64,000 bases of DNA from assembly GCF_021130785.1 (NCBI RefSeq), contig NC_060213.1, forward strand, positions 98,324,501-98,388,500. The letters are read 5' to 3'. This DNA comes from Homalodisca vitripennis. Lineage: Eukaryota > Arthropoda > Insecta > Hemiptera > Cicadellidae. The translations under genes and the position numbers were made by a program. The notes under the pieces are model-generated. The model was not told where the DNA came from, did no database searches, and saw only the letters and a list, made by a program, of their open reading frames with translations. Numbering within the stretch: the first letter of the stretch is position 1; each line of letters opens with the position of its first letter. Shown piece by piece: positions 46,804 through 59,378 of the stretch.

Positions 46804-48340
46804 CAGGGTGGTTATAAATTATTGTACACATTTTAAGATTGAATAAATAAATAACCAATCAACTTAAAAACATGGAAATTGTTTTATTAAATAGCAAATT
46901 TAAAACAGTTTTATTACCAACGAAGGACAAAAAGATTACTGTTACTCATACTTTTACAAGGAAACTAAACTAATTCCACGTGCTCTCCGAGGTTTGCACG
47001 CAAAGTTTGTAGTCTAAATTCAACCCCACACCATGTGTTTCTGAGCATTGCTGGAGTCATGCTTCCAATAACCTCTCGAACTCTATTCTTGAGTTCCTCA
47101 ATATCTTGAACTTTTTTGGCGAAGACTCTGTCCTTGACATAGCCCCACAAAAAAAAGTCTAAGGGTGTAATATATGGGGAATGTGGAGGCCAAGGAATTG
47201 GACCATCCCGTCCAATCCAACGACCAGGAAACGTGTCATTTAGGTAATCACGTACTATCTTACCCCAGTGTAGAGGGGCACCATCTTGCTGCCAGTAAAC
47301 ATTTGGTTATCTATGCTCAATTTGCGGTATTGCAAAAAGTTCAAGCATGTCGAGGTATACCTCTTTAGTGACTGTCGGTTCTGCGAAGAAAAAGGGTCCT
47401 ATCACTTCATCTATAGCCAATGCACACCAAACGTTTATTTTAGGGCTGTCTCTTTCTTGTTCTCGAACATTATGAGGATTTTCAGTACCCCAAATCCTAC
47501 AATTGTGTCTATTCACCTTACCAGAAACATGAAAGGTTGCTTCATCAGAAAAAATTACTTTTTTCAAGAAATTGCTTTCTCCAATGTTTATTGTTTGTTT
47601 TTCGAGGTCAAGTAATCTAACAGCAAAATCGTAGCGTCGAGGTTTATCGTAAGGTTTTAGTTCATGTAATAACTGAATTTTGTATGGATGGAGCTTAAGG
47701 TGTTTGTGCAAAATTTTTAAGACTGTTGATCGAGGTAATCCTAATTCCAAACTTGCACGCCGAGTAGACTTACCAGGGCTCCTCGTAAACAATTCTCTTA
47801 CTTGATCAACAATAGCTTCAGAAACTGGAGGTCTACCAGCACCTTTTCTAAGTTGGACACTTCCCGTCTGTTCAAACTGCCTATACCAGCGTTTTATAGA
47901 ATTGTTACTCGGAGGATTGCGGCCATACTCTAAACGAAACCTTCTTTGAACAGTTATTACAGATCTGCTTTCATGAAACCAAAACACACCTTTCTTTTTC
48001 TTGCACACTAGCCATTTTGATACTGAGGTTAGTTTAGTGTTTGTTTAGTCAACTGTAATTAACAGCTGGTGTGGAAAGATCCATTGTTGACCAGCTGACT
48101 ATGTCATAACACAAGTAATTAAGAAGAATCATACCTTACACCCACAGTTTAAGTGTCATTTTTACTTACTTTTTATAACTAATTTTATAATTATTAAAAT
48201 GTGTACAATTATTAATTTTCAGTCAGTATATAAAACTGTTTAAAATTTACAATTTAATAAAACAATTCCCATGTTTTTAAGTTGATTGGTTATTTATTTA
48301 TTCAATCTTAAAATGTGTACAATAATTTATAACCACCCTG
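46804..48340 (-). mobile_element. Nearly intact Tc1/mariner element, DD41D spacing
   Basis: Begins CAGGGTGGTTATAAATTATT, ends with the complement, and is flanked by TA on both sides. The inverted ends run about 110 bases with few differences (46804-46913 and 48231-48340). It carries one transposase gene on the minus strand. It is inserted between modules c and d of a dispersed repeat whose other copy (57335-57915) has only ~400 bases there, so the empty site is visible. The ends share CAGGGTG with the long-armed element at 32137. Confidence 0.93.
46965..48015 (-). pseudogene. Mariner transposase with one stop and one frameshift
   Basis: The frame from 48008 encodes WFHESRSVITVQRRFRLEYG, SNNSIKRWYRQFEQTGSV, LRKGAGRPPVSE and a second helix-turn-helix (RRASLELGLPRSTVLKILHK). 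These are paired DNA-binding domains of the DUF4817 and HTH type. The DDE core follows: VIFSDEATFHVSG (first Asp), QQDGAPLH (second) and TPLDFFLWGYVKD (third). The last two are separated by 41 residues, as in the DD41D group (rosa/Visitor, from memory). A single TAA at 47307-47309 interrupts the frame just before the QQDGAP block; reading continues in frame to a TAG at 46965-46967. A better ATG lies at 48015 (MASVQEKE), separated from the main frame by a small indel about 11 codons in. The element is otherwise about full length at ~347 codons. Confidence 0.9.
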
Positions 48341-48409
48341 TATATTAAAACCTCGCTATCATGTTTTATGTACTCCAAAAATGCACTAAACTAAGAAATT
48401 TATTCTGAA

Positions 48410-48615
48410 TGGTAACGGCTAGGAGAGGTTTACAGACTTTCATACATTAATTGGGCTCTTGTAATAAGTGACGACGGGCTCTGGTTGTGGGGGGTATTTA
48501 ACTTTGTATATATTTATTGTTGAATGGTTACGGTAGATGAAAATTACAGACATTAATGGGGCTAATGGAATGGGTGACGAGAGGTCTCTATCTGCGGAGG
48601 TATGTAACGTGTTAG
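48410..48615 (+). repeat. Module d, copy A, two tandem units
   Basis: Two units begin GAATGGTAACGGCTAGGAGA (about 48409) and GAATGGTTACGGTAGATGAA (about 48524). Both run through ACAGAC, ATTAAT.GGGCT, GTGACGA and a GG-rich end. The second matches 57820-57915 and, inverted, 3365-3460. Confidence 0.75.
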
Positions 48616-49139
48616 GTTTTTATTATTTATTTACAGTGAAAAAGGTCAAATATAAATATCTTAGTTACAAAGTGTCTTATTTACGCAAGATATATAGAAA
48701 ATGAACTGGCCAATAAACTTTAAATTGTGCTTGAGGCTTTCTATACGAAGAAAACTGGGTTTGATTATGGTAAAAGTCAATCCAAAGGATTTGGTTTAGC
48801 GTAAGCGAATACTTTTACATTTGTATTATAGGTAGCCATGATGTCAACGAGAAAATAACTGGATAAATAAATTTGTAAACAAACTCTATACACCTATAAT
48901 AAATTAAAACATGTAACAAATTAACCCATGTAATCTAATTGTCCAAACCAACACCAAAATGTTATGGTGGCATAGTGTGTAGACTTTTATCATTTAAACA
49001 ATGATAAGAAACCTAATCCTATCATCAAATTGTTCTGAGTCTGTTACGATGCATATTACACTTATCCAAAATAAAAACCTGATTTATTTACGCTTATTTA
49101 AAAGTGAGTTGGATTTACGCAACTTATGAAAAGAATTTT
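48616..49139. other. No gene recognised
   Basis: AT-rich, no supported frame. Confidence 0.5.
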
Positions 49140-50040
49140 TGTATGTTTAGATCAAACTGAGTTAAAATTTAATTGATATCTGCTATTAAATATTAAATTT
49201 CACATTTACTTATACTTAGCATGCAAAAGAGTTTTAAATTAACCAAAATCATATTACGGATAGTTACAAATCATAAAATATTAGAACTAATTGAAGCTAA
49301 TCATACATTTTCTTAGAAAAATCATTAACACTATAAAATAAAAATGGATTGGCCTATACTTATTGTATTTTAACAAAATATTTGCTGTGTGAATTATTGA
49401 AAAATTGTAAATCATGATTGTTTATACCACTTTATAAATTAACTTACAGAAAAAACTGTCAATAAAATCTCACATTATATTAATTGATATCAGTTATTTG
49501 TGTTTCTAATAGTGCTAATCGAACCGAAACTATAATTTCATTATTCAAGGCCAGCCATAGATAACGTTTTGTCCGCTTAGTACAGGAAAATGTGGAAATC
49601 CCTCATTGTATTTAGACCTGAAAGGATCTTTGTGGTACTTCCGGAGTGACAGTATATTCAGGATGGTTAAGGTTTAAGTAAATCTTATAAGAGGACTCGG
49701 GCAAGGTCTCATTAATGCCACTTTGGAAGAAAAGGAACTTAAGTTTGTTCCAGCCTCTTCCAGTCAAAACTGAAAGAGGAAGCCAAAAATGGTTATGATT
49801 GTATATGAAACCCTTTACCATTATGAGTCCCACCTGCTATAACACTCATCAATCGATTAGCTCTATTTTACAACATTGTCTTGAGATTTGCAATTTGTGA
49901 TCTTGGATATCCATTGAGTTGCCAAGAATTAAGTGCCTCAACGGCTTTTTGTACCTGGTATAGGTTCTACCAGTATGCATAAGAAAATAGGCTCTAAATG
50001 ATGGGTGATTGGAGATAAAAATCAATTTTAACATCTAAAT
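49140..50040 (+). repeat. Segmental duplication, copy 1
   Basis: Matches 52220-53000 on the same strand over about 800 bases. Anchors are AATCATTAACACTATAAAAT, TATTTGCTGTGTGAATTA, GGATCTTTGTGGTACTTCCG, CCAGCCTCTTCCAGTCAAAA and GGATATCCATTGAGTTGCCA. Identity is about 70-75% by eye. Confidence 0.75.
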
Positions 50041-50109
50041 TTCGTCTATTGTTTCTAAATATATTTTTTCATCTGAAAAAAATATTTTAAAATTTAAAAA
50101 TCATATTCG

Positions 50110-50700
50110 ATAATAAACACACTTTTTCTCATAAAAATTCTAAATGTGTACATATGTACGCTTCTGATATTATGTTACAGGAAAGCCATTGATCAAAGTT
50201 CCATCCGAAGGCTCACTGCAATATAATCTAGCTTATGTAATAAACACATACGTGATCAAATAAAAACTATTATTAATATCATAAACCATTTCATATAATA
50301 TCTAGATATAGGAAAAGGATTTAATGTAAAATAGGTTTTTGGACCCTTTAATTCAATAGGCAACTGCAACAATATGTTATGTTAGTTACAATGGTTTTTT
50401 TTTAATAGCCTAGAGTTTTCGTTACCGGTTTAGGGCTTTAACCTCCACAAATAAGTTATAAATAAATTAATAAAAGAGAGACAACCATGAGAAAAAGGCA
50501 ATATGAACATTACAATAATTTTCTAATACAAAGAGAAACAAGGACCCGTAGTTCCTTCAACTAAAGTGATAATTCGACATGAAAGCTCACTACTTAGCTT
50601 AAGCTCATTGGGTCAATTAGAAGATTGATCAAAGTGTCTCAATGTCCCTTAAGCTGCTATAATTTGTTACAGTTTATTTTGTTTGTGGAAGGGTATTAAA
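50110..50700 (+). repeat. Modules a and b, copy B
   Basis: TTATGTTACAGGAAAGCCAT, AAAGTTCCATCCGAAGGCTC for module a; TAGTTCCTTCAACTAAAGTG, TTCGACATGAAAGCTCACTA, TAAGCTCATTGGGTCAAT for module b. More diverged than copies A and C; modules c and d are not found after it. Confidence 0.7.
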
Positions 50701-50904
50701 TCTTCATTTTAGAAATAAATTATTACAAGAAATTCGTAAATTTGTATTTGGTATTTATTAAAGTTAGGACCTTACTCCAATTATTTATTGGTAACTGTTT
50801 AATTTAGTTTAAAGATGCAGTTTAATCTCTTATGAAATCGAATGGTCGGTCTATAAAATTTATAAAAATCTTATAAATCTGCTTCTGTTATAAAGTGTCC
50901 ACTT

Positions 50905-51110
50905 GAAAGAGGTTGAATGAATGTGAATGTTGAGCTTAGCTCCAATTCACCTTCCTCTAAGTGCAGTGTCTAGAATCTGATGTTATCACAGACTTGACTC
51001 CTGGAACCTAGTCAGGTCTGTGTGAAGAGATTAAAAAACGTGAGCGGCGATGAAGCTTAAGATAAACTTTTCAGACCACTTCGACATTGTGTAATCTAGG
51101 TGAAGAGATA
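50905..51110 (+). repeat. Dispersed repeat e, copy 3
   Basis: AATGTGAATGTTGAGCTTAG, CTCCAATTCACCTTCCTCTA, AGTGCAGTGTCTAGAATCTG, ACAGACTTGACTCCTGGAAC. Confidence 0.75.
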
Positions 51111-52219
51111 TTCTCATTGTCTCATCATGTAAACTATTAGTCAACTGCCATACTGAACTGAAATAATAGGAGGTTAAGTTGAAATTAAAATCAACATTCA
51201 AAGATTTCCAGCGCAAAACTTCAGTTTGTCTTGGTTTTCGAAAGCAATATACATTCTTGCATACTAAGGAATGAAAAACGTATTAACGTCAAAAGAAATC
51301 CACCACCACTAAAGGTATAAAATCCTTACTACGTTCATGCAGCATTTCAAAATAATAGTTTGTAATAAGTTTTGAGTGAAAAAGTTTTGGTTTTTAGACT
51401 ACAGTCTAGACTGGTTCGTTAGTTCCTTTTGATTTTGGAAGAAATGCAGTATCAAAATTGCAAGGAAACCATCAAGTTTTGACTATCTTATGTGTAAAAA
51501 TTTATAGTTTTGCTCATTTAATTGGCTTTTACAACAGTGCACTAATGGTATTTCTACGTGCAAATCTGGAACAAAAGTTTTGGGTAACTTTGTCTTTATT
51601 ATCAGCATAACAATATCTATTGAGCACTGTGTTCTTAATGTTTATTTTAAACTAAAATGTAAACAGTTGTTTCAGTCTGACGAAACTCAGCTACACCATC
51701 GAAGTTCAAAAGTGTTTAGTTTCTGTCGAACTTGGATTATGAAACGTAAGTGTTATCATAGTTTATTGAACTTTAAAGTGTTCCGGGAAACTTTTATGAT
51801 GTTTCTCGTCATATAAACCTTCATTGGACTTCAAATAAATTTCTAACAAAGTAATAAGCCAAATTAGTACAGCCGTCCTTGAGATTGGTGCTTAGCACAA
51901 TATCCATCATTTGAATTTATAAGATTGGAATAATGCATAAACAAGATAGAACTAAATGTGGTTCTAATTAAGTGAACTAAAGACAGCTTCGCATGACCGA
52001 GTGCGTTTGGACCCAGAGCAAAGTTACGCTGCTCCTGGGACTGCAAGGAATCTAAGATACTTTCTCATATTGTTCTGAGTGTGTTCAACTCATCCTGCTG
52101 GAAAACGGGAAGTCTTTATGTCTTGGCCTGATTTAACTATAAAGAATACAAAATAAGAGGACTTATACAATATACAAAAATCATTTATTATGTGCTAATA
52201 ATACATAGTAAATATATTA
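51111..52219. other. No gene recognised
   Basis: A 78-codon frame at 51580-51816 and others have no domain. Confidence 0.5.
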
Positions 52220-53000
52220 TTGTGATCTGATATTAAATATTCAATTAAAAATTTGTTTGTTGTTAAGAAACAAAATTGTTTTATGTTAACAAAGTTCATG
52301 TTTAAAATAGATACAGAACTTAAAATAAGAACTGAATAATGCTAAATATAGCTTTAGTTAACACAATCATTAACACCATAAAATAATTAGCCAATATGTA
52401 TTGTATTTTCATAAATTATTTGCTGTATGAATTAGTTTTATTATGAAAGTGTAAAGGTTATTATTTATACCAATTCATGAATTATATTATAGAGGAAACT
52501 TCAGTAAGTAGTAAGTTTGTTTATAGTGTTAATTAAACCGAATACATAAATACACTGTTAAAGTCCTACCTTGGCGGAAATGTTGTTTACTAAAGACAGG
52601 CAATGAGGAAAACTCTTATTATATTTCGCTCTAAGATTATGATCTTTGTGGTGCTTCCGGTGTGACAGAATATTTAGGATGGGTAATATTAGAGGACTAC
52701 GGTAAGATCCCAGTGATGTTACCTAGGAAGAAGGGATGTCTACATCTGTCCCAGCCTTTTCCAGTTAAAACGGAAGAAGAAACCAAAATGTTTTTTCACT
52801 ATTTTTTGAAAACGTTTCCCATTAAGGGAGGCTCACCCACTCCAAAATTCATATATCGACCAACTCTATTTTACAAAATTTTTTTAGAAATTTATGGTTA
52901 GTTATTTATCACTTCTGAACATCCATTGGATTGCCAAGATATAAGTTACTTATAGGTTTTTGCTGAACTCATTATAGGTTTTTCAAGGAGATGTAAATAA
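52220..53000 (+). repeat. Segmental duplication, copy 2
   Basis: Matches 49140-50040. A 79-codon frame at 52662-52901 includes LEDYGKIPVMLPRKKGCLHL then SQPFPVKTEEE. The equivalent frame in copy 1 is broken by stops but keeps ED.GK, KK..L.L, QP.PVKTE. This may be a gene fragment that was duplicated; I do not recognise it. Confidence 0.6.
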
Positions 53001-55979
53001 GATAAAAATGAACTATCCTGGGGACCTCTAGAATTAAATGATAAACATGAGACAGTCTGTAAGAGGCTTCATGGTGCAACTTAAGCGTACAGTGATAAAG
53101 TGAAAATTATCTCACATCAGACAGGATACATGCGTGTATAGTAGGAGTTGAATTGCCAAATTTAACACCGCTTCTTGCCTAAATTTCCGTGTAGTGCGTT
53201 AAAGATATCCACCTTTTCAAACGCATCCTTGATATCACAGACTGTTATTTGAAGTTGTTTCGAGATAGATTTGGTTATGTTTGTTATATTTCGCCTAGAC
53301 TGGACGTAAAGAAGTAATGTTTATTTGAGTTGGAAACATTTTTTATTAGGATTCTTTGAAATAGGTCATGTTAAACATATGTACAAATTTAGATTATCAT
53401 AATAATATTATACATGGGAAAGTGCTTTTGTTAAGTTATTTTGCTTTCACGCACAAACTTTGTCAAACAAATGTACTGGAATTTCAAATGAACATTCTGA
53501 GTCTAGCTGAAATGAATATATTATTCATCCAATTATTATTTCGAGAATTCCTCTGGGCTAATTACTCATTGGTCTCTAAACAGCGAAAAACCTCATCTTG
53601 GGCTCTAAAGTTCTGTAGTATGCATCAAAAGAGCCTGGTAAATGTAATAAAGTGTTATGTGTAAATATTTTATTATAACACATCTGCTAATTAATTTAAA
53701 TCAATATTTTAAATTTGCTTTTATTTATAGAGTGAAAGGATAACAAAGGTAACAACACTTTTTATTTCATCATCGTGGCAACAAAGCAAAGCAAATAAAT
53801 TATTATGTATTTTAGTTACCAAACTAAATTGAGAATATGTACTTGCAATATATTAAATTTGGTTTCCTTAGAAATTGTGGGGTTGTATGTTTACAGTAAC
53901 TGAAGGAATAAAAACGGAGGGACTGGGCATTAGCTTGATTACATAAACCATTCGCTCCGTGACTATAATTTATATAGAAACTTGTAGTAGCAAAGCAATA
54001 CACGAGGCACTACATGCTGTTTTAATGAAAGAAAATAGTCGAGAGGTTTTCGGACTAGACTAGACCGAGGAAATACTATGATATTGCAATCATAGATTGG
54101 GAAGCAAGAACATTTAATGTACTATACCATGCATCATCTATTATATGGATGACAACTGTAAGATTATAACGAATGAAATGTGTTATTACTATTGATATTA
54201 ATTTTCAATTGCAATATCTATATCCATGCCGTTAAAAAACTGTGCTATTTTGAAACCAACCTCTTAACAAAATTATATGTAGCTCTATTTATATTATCTT
54301 TTGGGAAATAAATATCATAGGACCCTTGTAGTAAGTGCTTTCAGTAAGTAAGCTATGAATTTAAACTTTGGAGTCCCTCAATTTTGATTTAAAATAGTTT
54401 GTGTTACTACAAAATTGTCAGAGATATTAAAAAAACACAATGAGTGTTGCATTGAAATTGCGGGCGAAATCGTTTGTATGTACTTGTAATGAATAAATCT
54501 AAACATTGATTCATGTTATGATCATGATGGTGATTTTGTTATCTTGTTGGTATCAATTTTTTAAATCAATCACTGTGTAAGGAATAAGATAAATCTAATA
54601 CTAAATAAACCCGATATAAAAAATTAATAACCATCTCATTGAGAAACATTTCATAAGTTATATTGTTTACTCGGAAAATTAGTACTCATTCCAAAGACTA
54701 TTATAGTTCATTTAACGCCAATGAATTGAACAAAGTATGACAACATATTGCAAACTACTATTGAGAAATAAAACGATTCAAGACTTCGCTCAAAATCCGT
54801 GTTATTTTAAAGGATTTTTCTTTATCTTTATACAATGTAATTCTTTGAATAAAGTGAAGTGATTAAGGACGTTAATTGTTCTGGGGTCTTGGGACATTTG
54901 TTTACAGTGTATTAAAGCTGCTTCTTTTTCGTATATATAGCTGCTCCTATTAAACGGTAATTCAGTTAGTGACCGAATACTTCAGGTATTGTATAATTAG
55001 ATGATTATATTTAATCATAATTATTAATTTTAATACTTATAATAAAAAATTTTACTTGCAGTTTTACTGATCCGTATTTATTTACTTAGTAAACGTACCC
55101 CAAATGAATTCTCCGTGGAAGGATTTAAAAACTTAAATGAATTCACCTTATGATTCAAAGTACCCTAATGATAGTATTCACAGTATCCTAATAATATTAT
55201 AAAAGCGAAAGTGACTTTAAAACTATTGTACTTAAATTTTATATTGTAATTCTTATGGTCACTGGTATAAATATAGGCCTATTCTTGTTTTGAAACCCCC
55301 TCCAGACAACGCTCCACTGGTTTTTAAAGTCCAATCTTTGTCTCTGAATCTGCGAAATATTAATTGAAAGAGTTGTCAATGTAATATTACTCTAAAGTTG
55401 TCAAATTTAATCAACTGTTCTGTGTTAACTTCTTAATGACAGCACAACCGTATGTATTAATTTGACCACTATTTTAATTTTTTTTATATTTATATTAAGT
55501 GAGTACTCTTTGGAGTAATCATTAGTTTTCACGCCTTTTCAGATTTCACCGATTAGGTAAGTTCTCATTTACGTTAGAAAATGTGCTAAAACATAAACTG
55601 ATCAGTCTGTAAGAACTATGCTAGCTAAAAATACGCTGGACTGTGCTTTTGCACTAATGCATAATTTCTAGCTTTAAATGTTGTAAAGTATTACAAGTAT
55701 TTTTCTGTTTATAAAGAAACAAATAGTGTTATTGTTAATTTACTTTTAACTGTACATTTTTGCCAATAATTAGGTATAAGATATAAAAGACAGTTACTAT
55801 CTAACTTTTGCCATAAATTATAATTATAATACTTTTATAAAACCCATCTTAGTTGTCTGTTGACAGAAGAGTACATCTGATCTGTGATATATTTTTTATA
55901 GCCTATGGAACAAAAATTACTAATAACGGAGTAAATTTCAACGGTAAATGTATACTTATTTACGGATTTTATCGATTGT
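53001..55979. other. AT-rich stretch, nothing recognised
   Basis: A 98-codon frame at 53368-53664 shows no domain. No repeats could be supported. Confidence 0.5.
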
Positions 55980-56092
55980 GTCAACAAGGGAAACTCAGCA
56001 TTGGCGCCGAAAATATAATTCATTCGAACCAGAAGTTCTCATGCACGTCCAAATCCTACGATAGTGCTTGCGATGCCGCGAGTAACTGCTAG
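55965..56092 (+). mobile_element. Helitron-like 3' end fragment
   Basis: GATTGTGTCAACAAGGGAAA, CGAACCAGAAGTTCTCATGC match 32010-32085. It ends GATGCCGCGAGTAACTGCTAG at 56092 followed by T, as in the copy ending at 16363. Confidence 0.65.
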
Positions 56093-56214
56093 TTAGTAAT
56101 AATTTGTAATTTAGCAGCCATGTACCACGGTATTTTTCTTTTTCCCCCGAACATTTGAGAACAAATTCTGAATGCGGAGGCGGCACTATAGCGCTATTTT
56201 CTTTTCCATTCCAA

Positions 56215-57915
56215 TACTACTCAGTGCCGCCTACGCTTTTAAGGTTTTCTCACAAATATTCTATGAGAGTTAATATATATGCTTCCTTTATTTTGTTACA
56301 GGAAAGACATTAAGGGATGTTCCATACGAAGGCCCAATGTAATCTAATCCGGCCTCTGTAGAAAGGAATGTACGTGACCGGAAAGAATTGCTCAAGGCCT
56401 AATTTTACTTTTGATATTCTGTAAGGTACCAATTGTATTCTTTCCTAAAACGTGCTAATACAGATTGTTATACTTATGTTACAGGTAACATTGGTTAGAA
56501 ACGTTTTAGTTGTCACGAAAATGAGAATTATGACTTATTATAAACTATTACAAATATATACTTAGTTTAAAAACTAGGCCTACAACACGAGTAAGTTGTT
56601 GAAGTAAAATTTGGTTTTTATCCTTTAATTAATAGAAAAATAAAACAGTAAGTTATTATGCAATACATTGTCAGTTATAAGGGATTTAGTTACAAGTCGA
56701 AAATTTCAGTACCTGTCGCAGGCTTTAATCCTCAAACATTATATAAACAAAATATCGCTATAGATACAAAATACAAACCATGAAACATGAGAAATATATA
56801 GAGATAATTAACTCCTTCTATTAAGGAGAAAATTGGACATAAAAGCTTCTAACTTGCCTAAGCTCATTGAATCAATGCGCACAAATATTCCCAAGAACTC
56901 TTAAATTACTATAATACTTGGTGTGTAGTTTGTGAGCGGAAAAATGTTAAATTTTAATTTAAGATGAAATTATTACAAGAAATTTGTCAATATTTATATG
57001 GCAATTATATAAGTTAAGATCCCTTCGATTTTTGTTTGTTATTTATCTCGCTCTTCAGTGTCATATGACCTGTATAATTATACTATTCTATGATATTTTA
57101 ACTTCATAAATATTAAATACTGCAACAAATTCATGTACATAATGCAATTAAGACTTGCACAAAACTTTTACAAGATTATTTCACCAAATGTTAAATGTCC
57201 AATATCTAACACTTTTTTTAAACAACATAAGCGTTTAAAAATGTAAAATACCTGTAAGTAATAAATTTAATATAAATGGACAATTATTTTTCGTTAATTA
57301 ATTAAAACTGAACAGAATCTACCAATTACAATCTGAGGCATCTGGGCGCCTGATGAAGGTTAATCTTGTTGGCGGATTACAGAAAAGACTAAAGAGATCC
57401 GACAATGATCCTTCCCTGATTTAAAAGTAGAAGGGGATTTTATACTTGAAGGTTTAATGTTTTTTTTATTTCTGTTATCCTTCCCCATCCAATTTGGATT
57501 ACTTGCGGTTCAATAAATTAATCTTACAAAAGGTCCCAATTTTTTCTGCTTATGTTATTATAAATTTATTAAGAATAATTATTTTTAATAAATTAAATTG
57601 ATTCAACATGTAATGTCTTTTTAATTCAAAGAGATACTTTTAACAAAGATGAATCATTTTGAATTTTCACTATTCCCCATTACAAGTCTAATGTTTTATA
57701 TTTCACTATGTATGTGAATAGAATGAAGGTTTTATTGCAAGAGTTTATACACTTTAAAACGTCTCCACAGTGTTCTTATATACTCCGATATGCACTTAAT
57801 TCTTCAGTAATTTATTTTTAATAGTTACGGCTTGACGAGGATTACAGCCATGAATGGAGCTAATGGGATGGATGACGTAGAGTCTCTGACTGCGGGGTTA
57901 CTTAACGAGTTGGGC
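56215..57915 (+). repeat. Modules a, b, c and d in order, copy C
   Basis: The most complete copy of the ~1.7-kb family. Module a is at 56225-56530, b at 56800-56960, c at 57335-57510 and d at 57820-57915. It has no long open frame. It could be a degenerate transposon or a non-coding duplicated segment. Confidence 0.8.
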
Positions 57916-59280
57916 TGTTACTAATTACAATACTAAAATTGAATAGAAATATAATAAACAAAACAATGGTCTGATTACTTATTACGCAAATTATATTGTG
58001 AACGCATAATTTGAATACATAAATAAATGCAAATTATAGCAAAGACAATAATATAGTATACTACCTGTTAACTGCGGCTTCCCTTGCAATTTCCAAAATT
58101 GAAGTCGGTAGCTTACATAATAAAAGAATTTATAATATAATAAGATGCAGCCCCTATCGTATTTTTGAAACTTAAGTACTCATATATTTGGGAGATTATT
58201 ACAGAGTTCACAGCATTGTGTGAGATCATTTCTGATTTGAATGAATCATATTTCCGATGACAAGCGTAAGTTTAACTTGTTTCCTCGATCAAGGATTACT
58301 GTCCCGAGTGGGTTGAGACTCATTTACCCATTTTCTGAAACTTATTTTGTTGAAACAACTGTTGTTTTTTATAACTTTTGTTCTTTGATATTTCCAGTGC
58401 TATGACTGAGTTGAAATTTTGTCTCGATAAAGTAAATATACATACATAGCACTGAAAAGCCTGCTTCGGTCAAAAATGTTTAAATTAGATTTAATCGTCT
58501 GATCTAATGTATTTATGGTTCCACGTTTTGCTTTGATTTCTAAACTGTAAGGATATGATTGCACACGCCCAAGAAAATCATCAAGTTGAGGGTAAATTAT
58601 CTGCAAACATTTACAACTTTGTTTTTTTAAGGTTAGTTTTATAATATAATTGTAATAGTATTTAAAATACATTTGGTTTTTTAAGCTGGTCTCGTCGCAA
58701 TCTGGAGTAGACAACATTGGCCTTTTAATTGCTATCTGTATTACACTACAAATCAAGGACTGTACACCAAATACTTTCTAAAATTTAAATGTAAAAAAAT
58801 GTTCCAACTTCTTGGCAAAAGCCGCATGAGAATATCAACAGCTGTTTAAGGCCAGTTATGTTTTTATTAAGAAATTATCGTATCTATGATATAAGAATTT
58901 TATAATATTTTTCAGAATTTAAAAATGTTCCCTGAATCTTTTCCAGCATTCCCCTTCATATAAATACTCCTCGAACGAGTATTACAAAAGTGAGCTGGAT
59001 TGAGTCAGTAGTTATCCAAATTGGTTCTTAGCATTAAATGTACTTATTAATTTTGATTTACAACATTGGAAAAATAAATAGTTATAAAAAAGTAACTGCG
59101 ATTCTGCTAAGGAGAAATAACGACAGCTTATTATTAGGTACATTTACACATTGTTTTGAGTAAGTCACGAGGAAAGTTAAAATTAATCAAAAAAAGAAGG
59201 GCAATATTTGTGTTTCGGACTTCTTTAAGAATAATGAAAACTCAAAACATTATTTACGTGATTTCCGTAGAGAATTATCG

Positions 59281-59284
<4 letters not shown>
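57916..59284. other. One unrecognised 118-codon frame, otherwise nothing
   Basis: A minus-strand frame at 58400-58756 (including IIYPQLDDFLGRVQSYPYSL and IFDRSRLFSAMYVYLLYR) is longer than most here but has no known motif. It may be chance in AT-rich DNA. Confidence 0.3.

Positions 59285-59376
<92 letters not shown>
59285..59376. repeat. (AC)n microsatellite, ~46 units
   Basis: Uninterrupted AC dinucleotides over about 92 bases. The overlapping frame encoding Thr-His repeats is an artefact. Confidence 0.97.

Positions 59377-59378
<2 letters not shown>

Noticed and set aside
47286..47615. Plus-strand frame of 109 codons
   Set aside because: Shadow of the mariner transposase on the minus strand.
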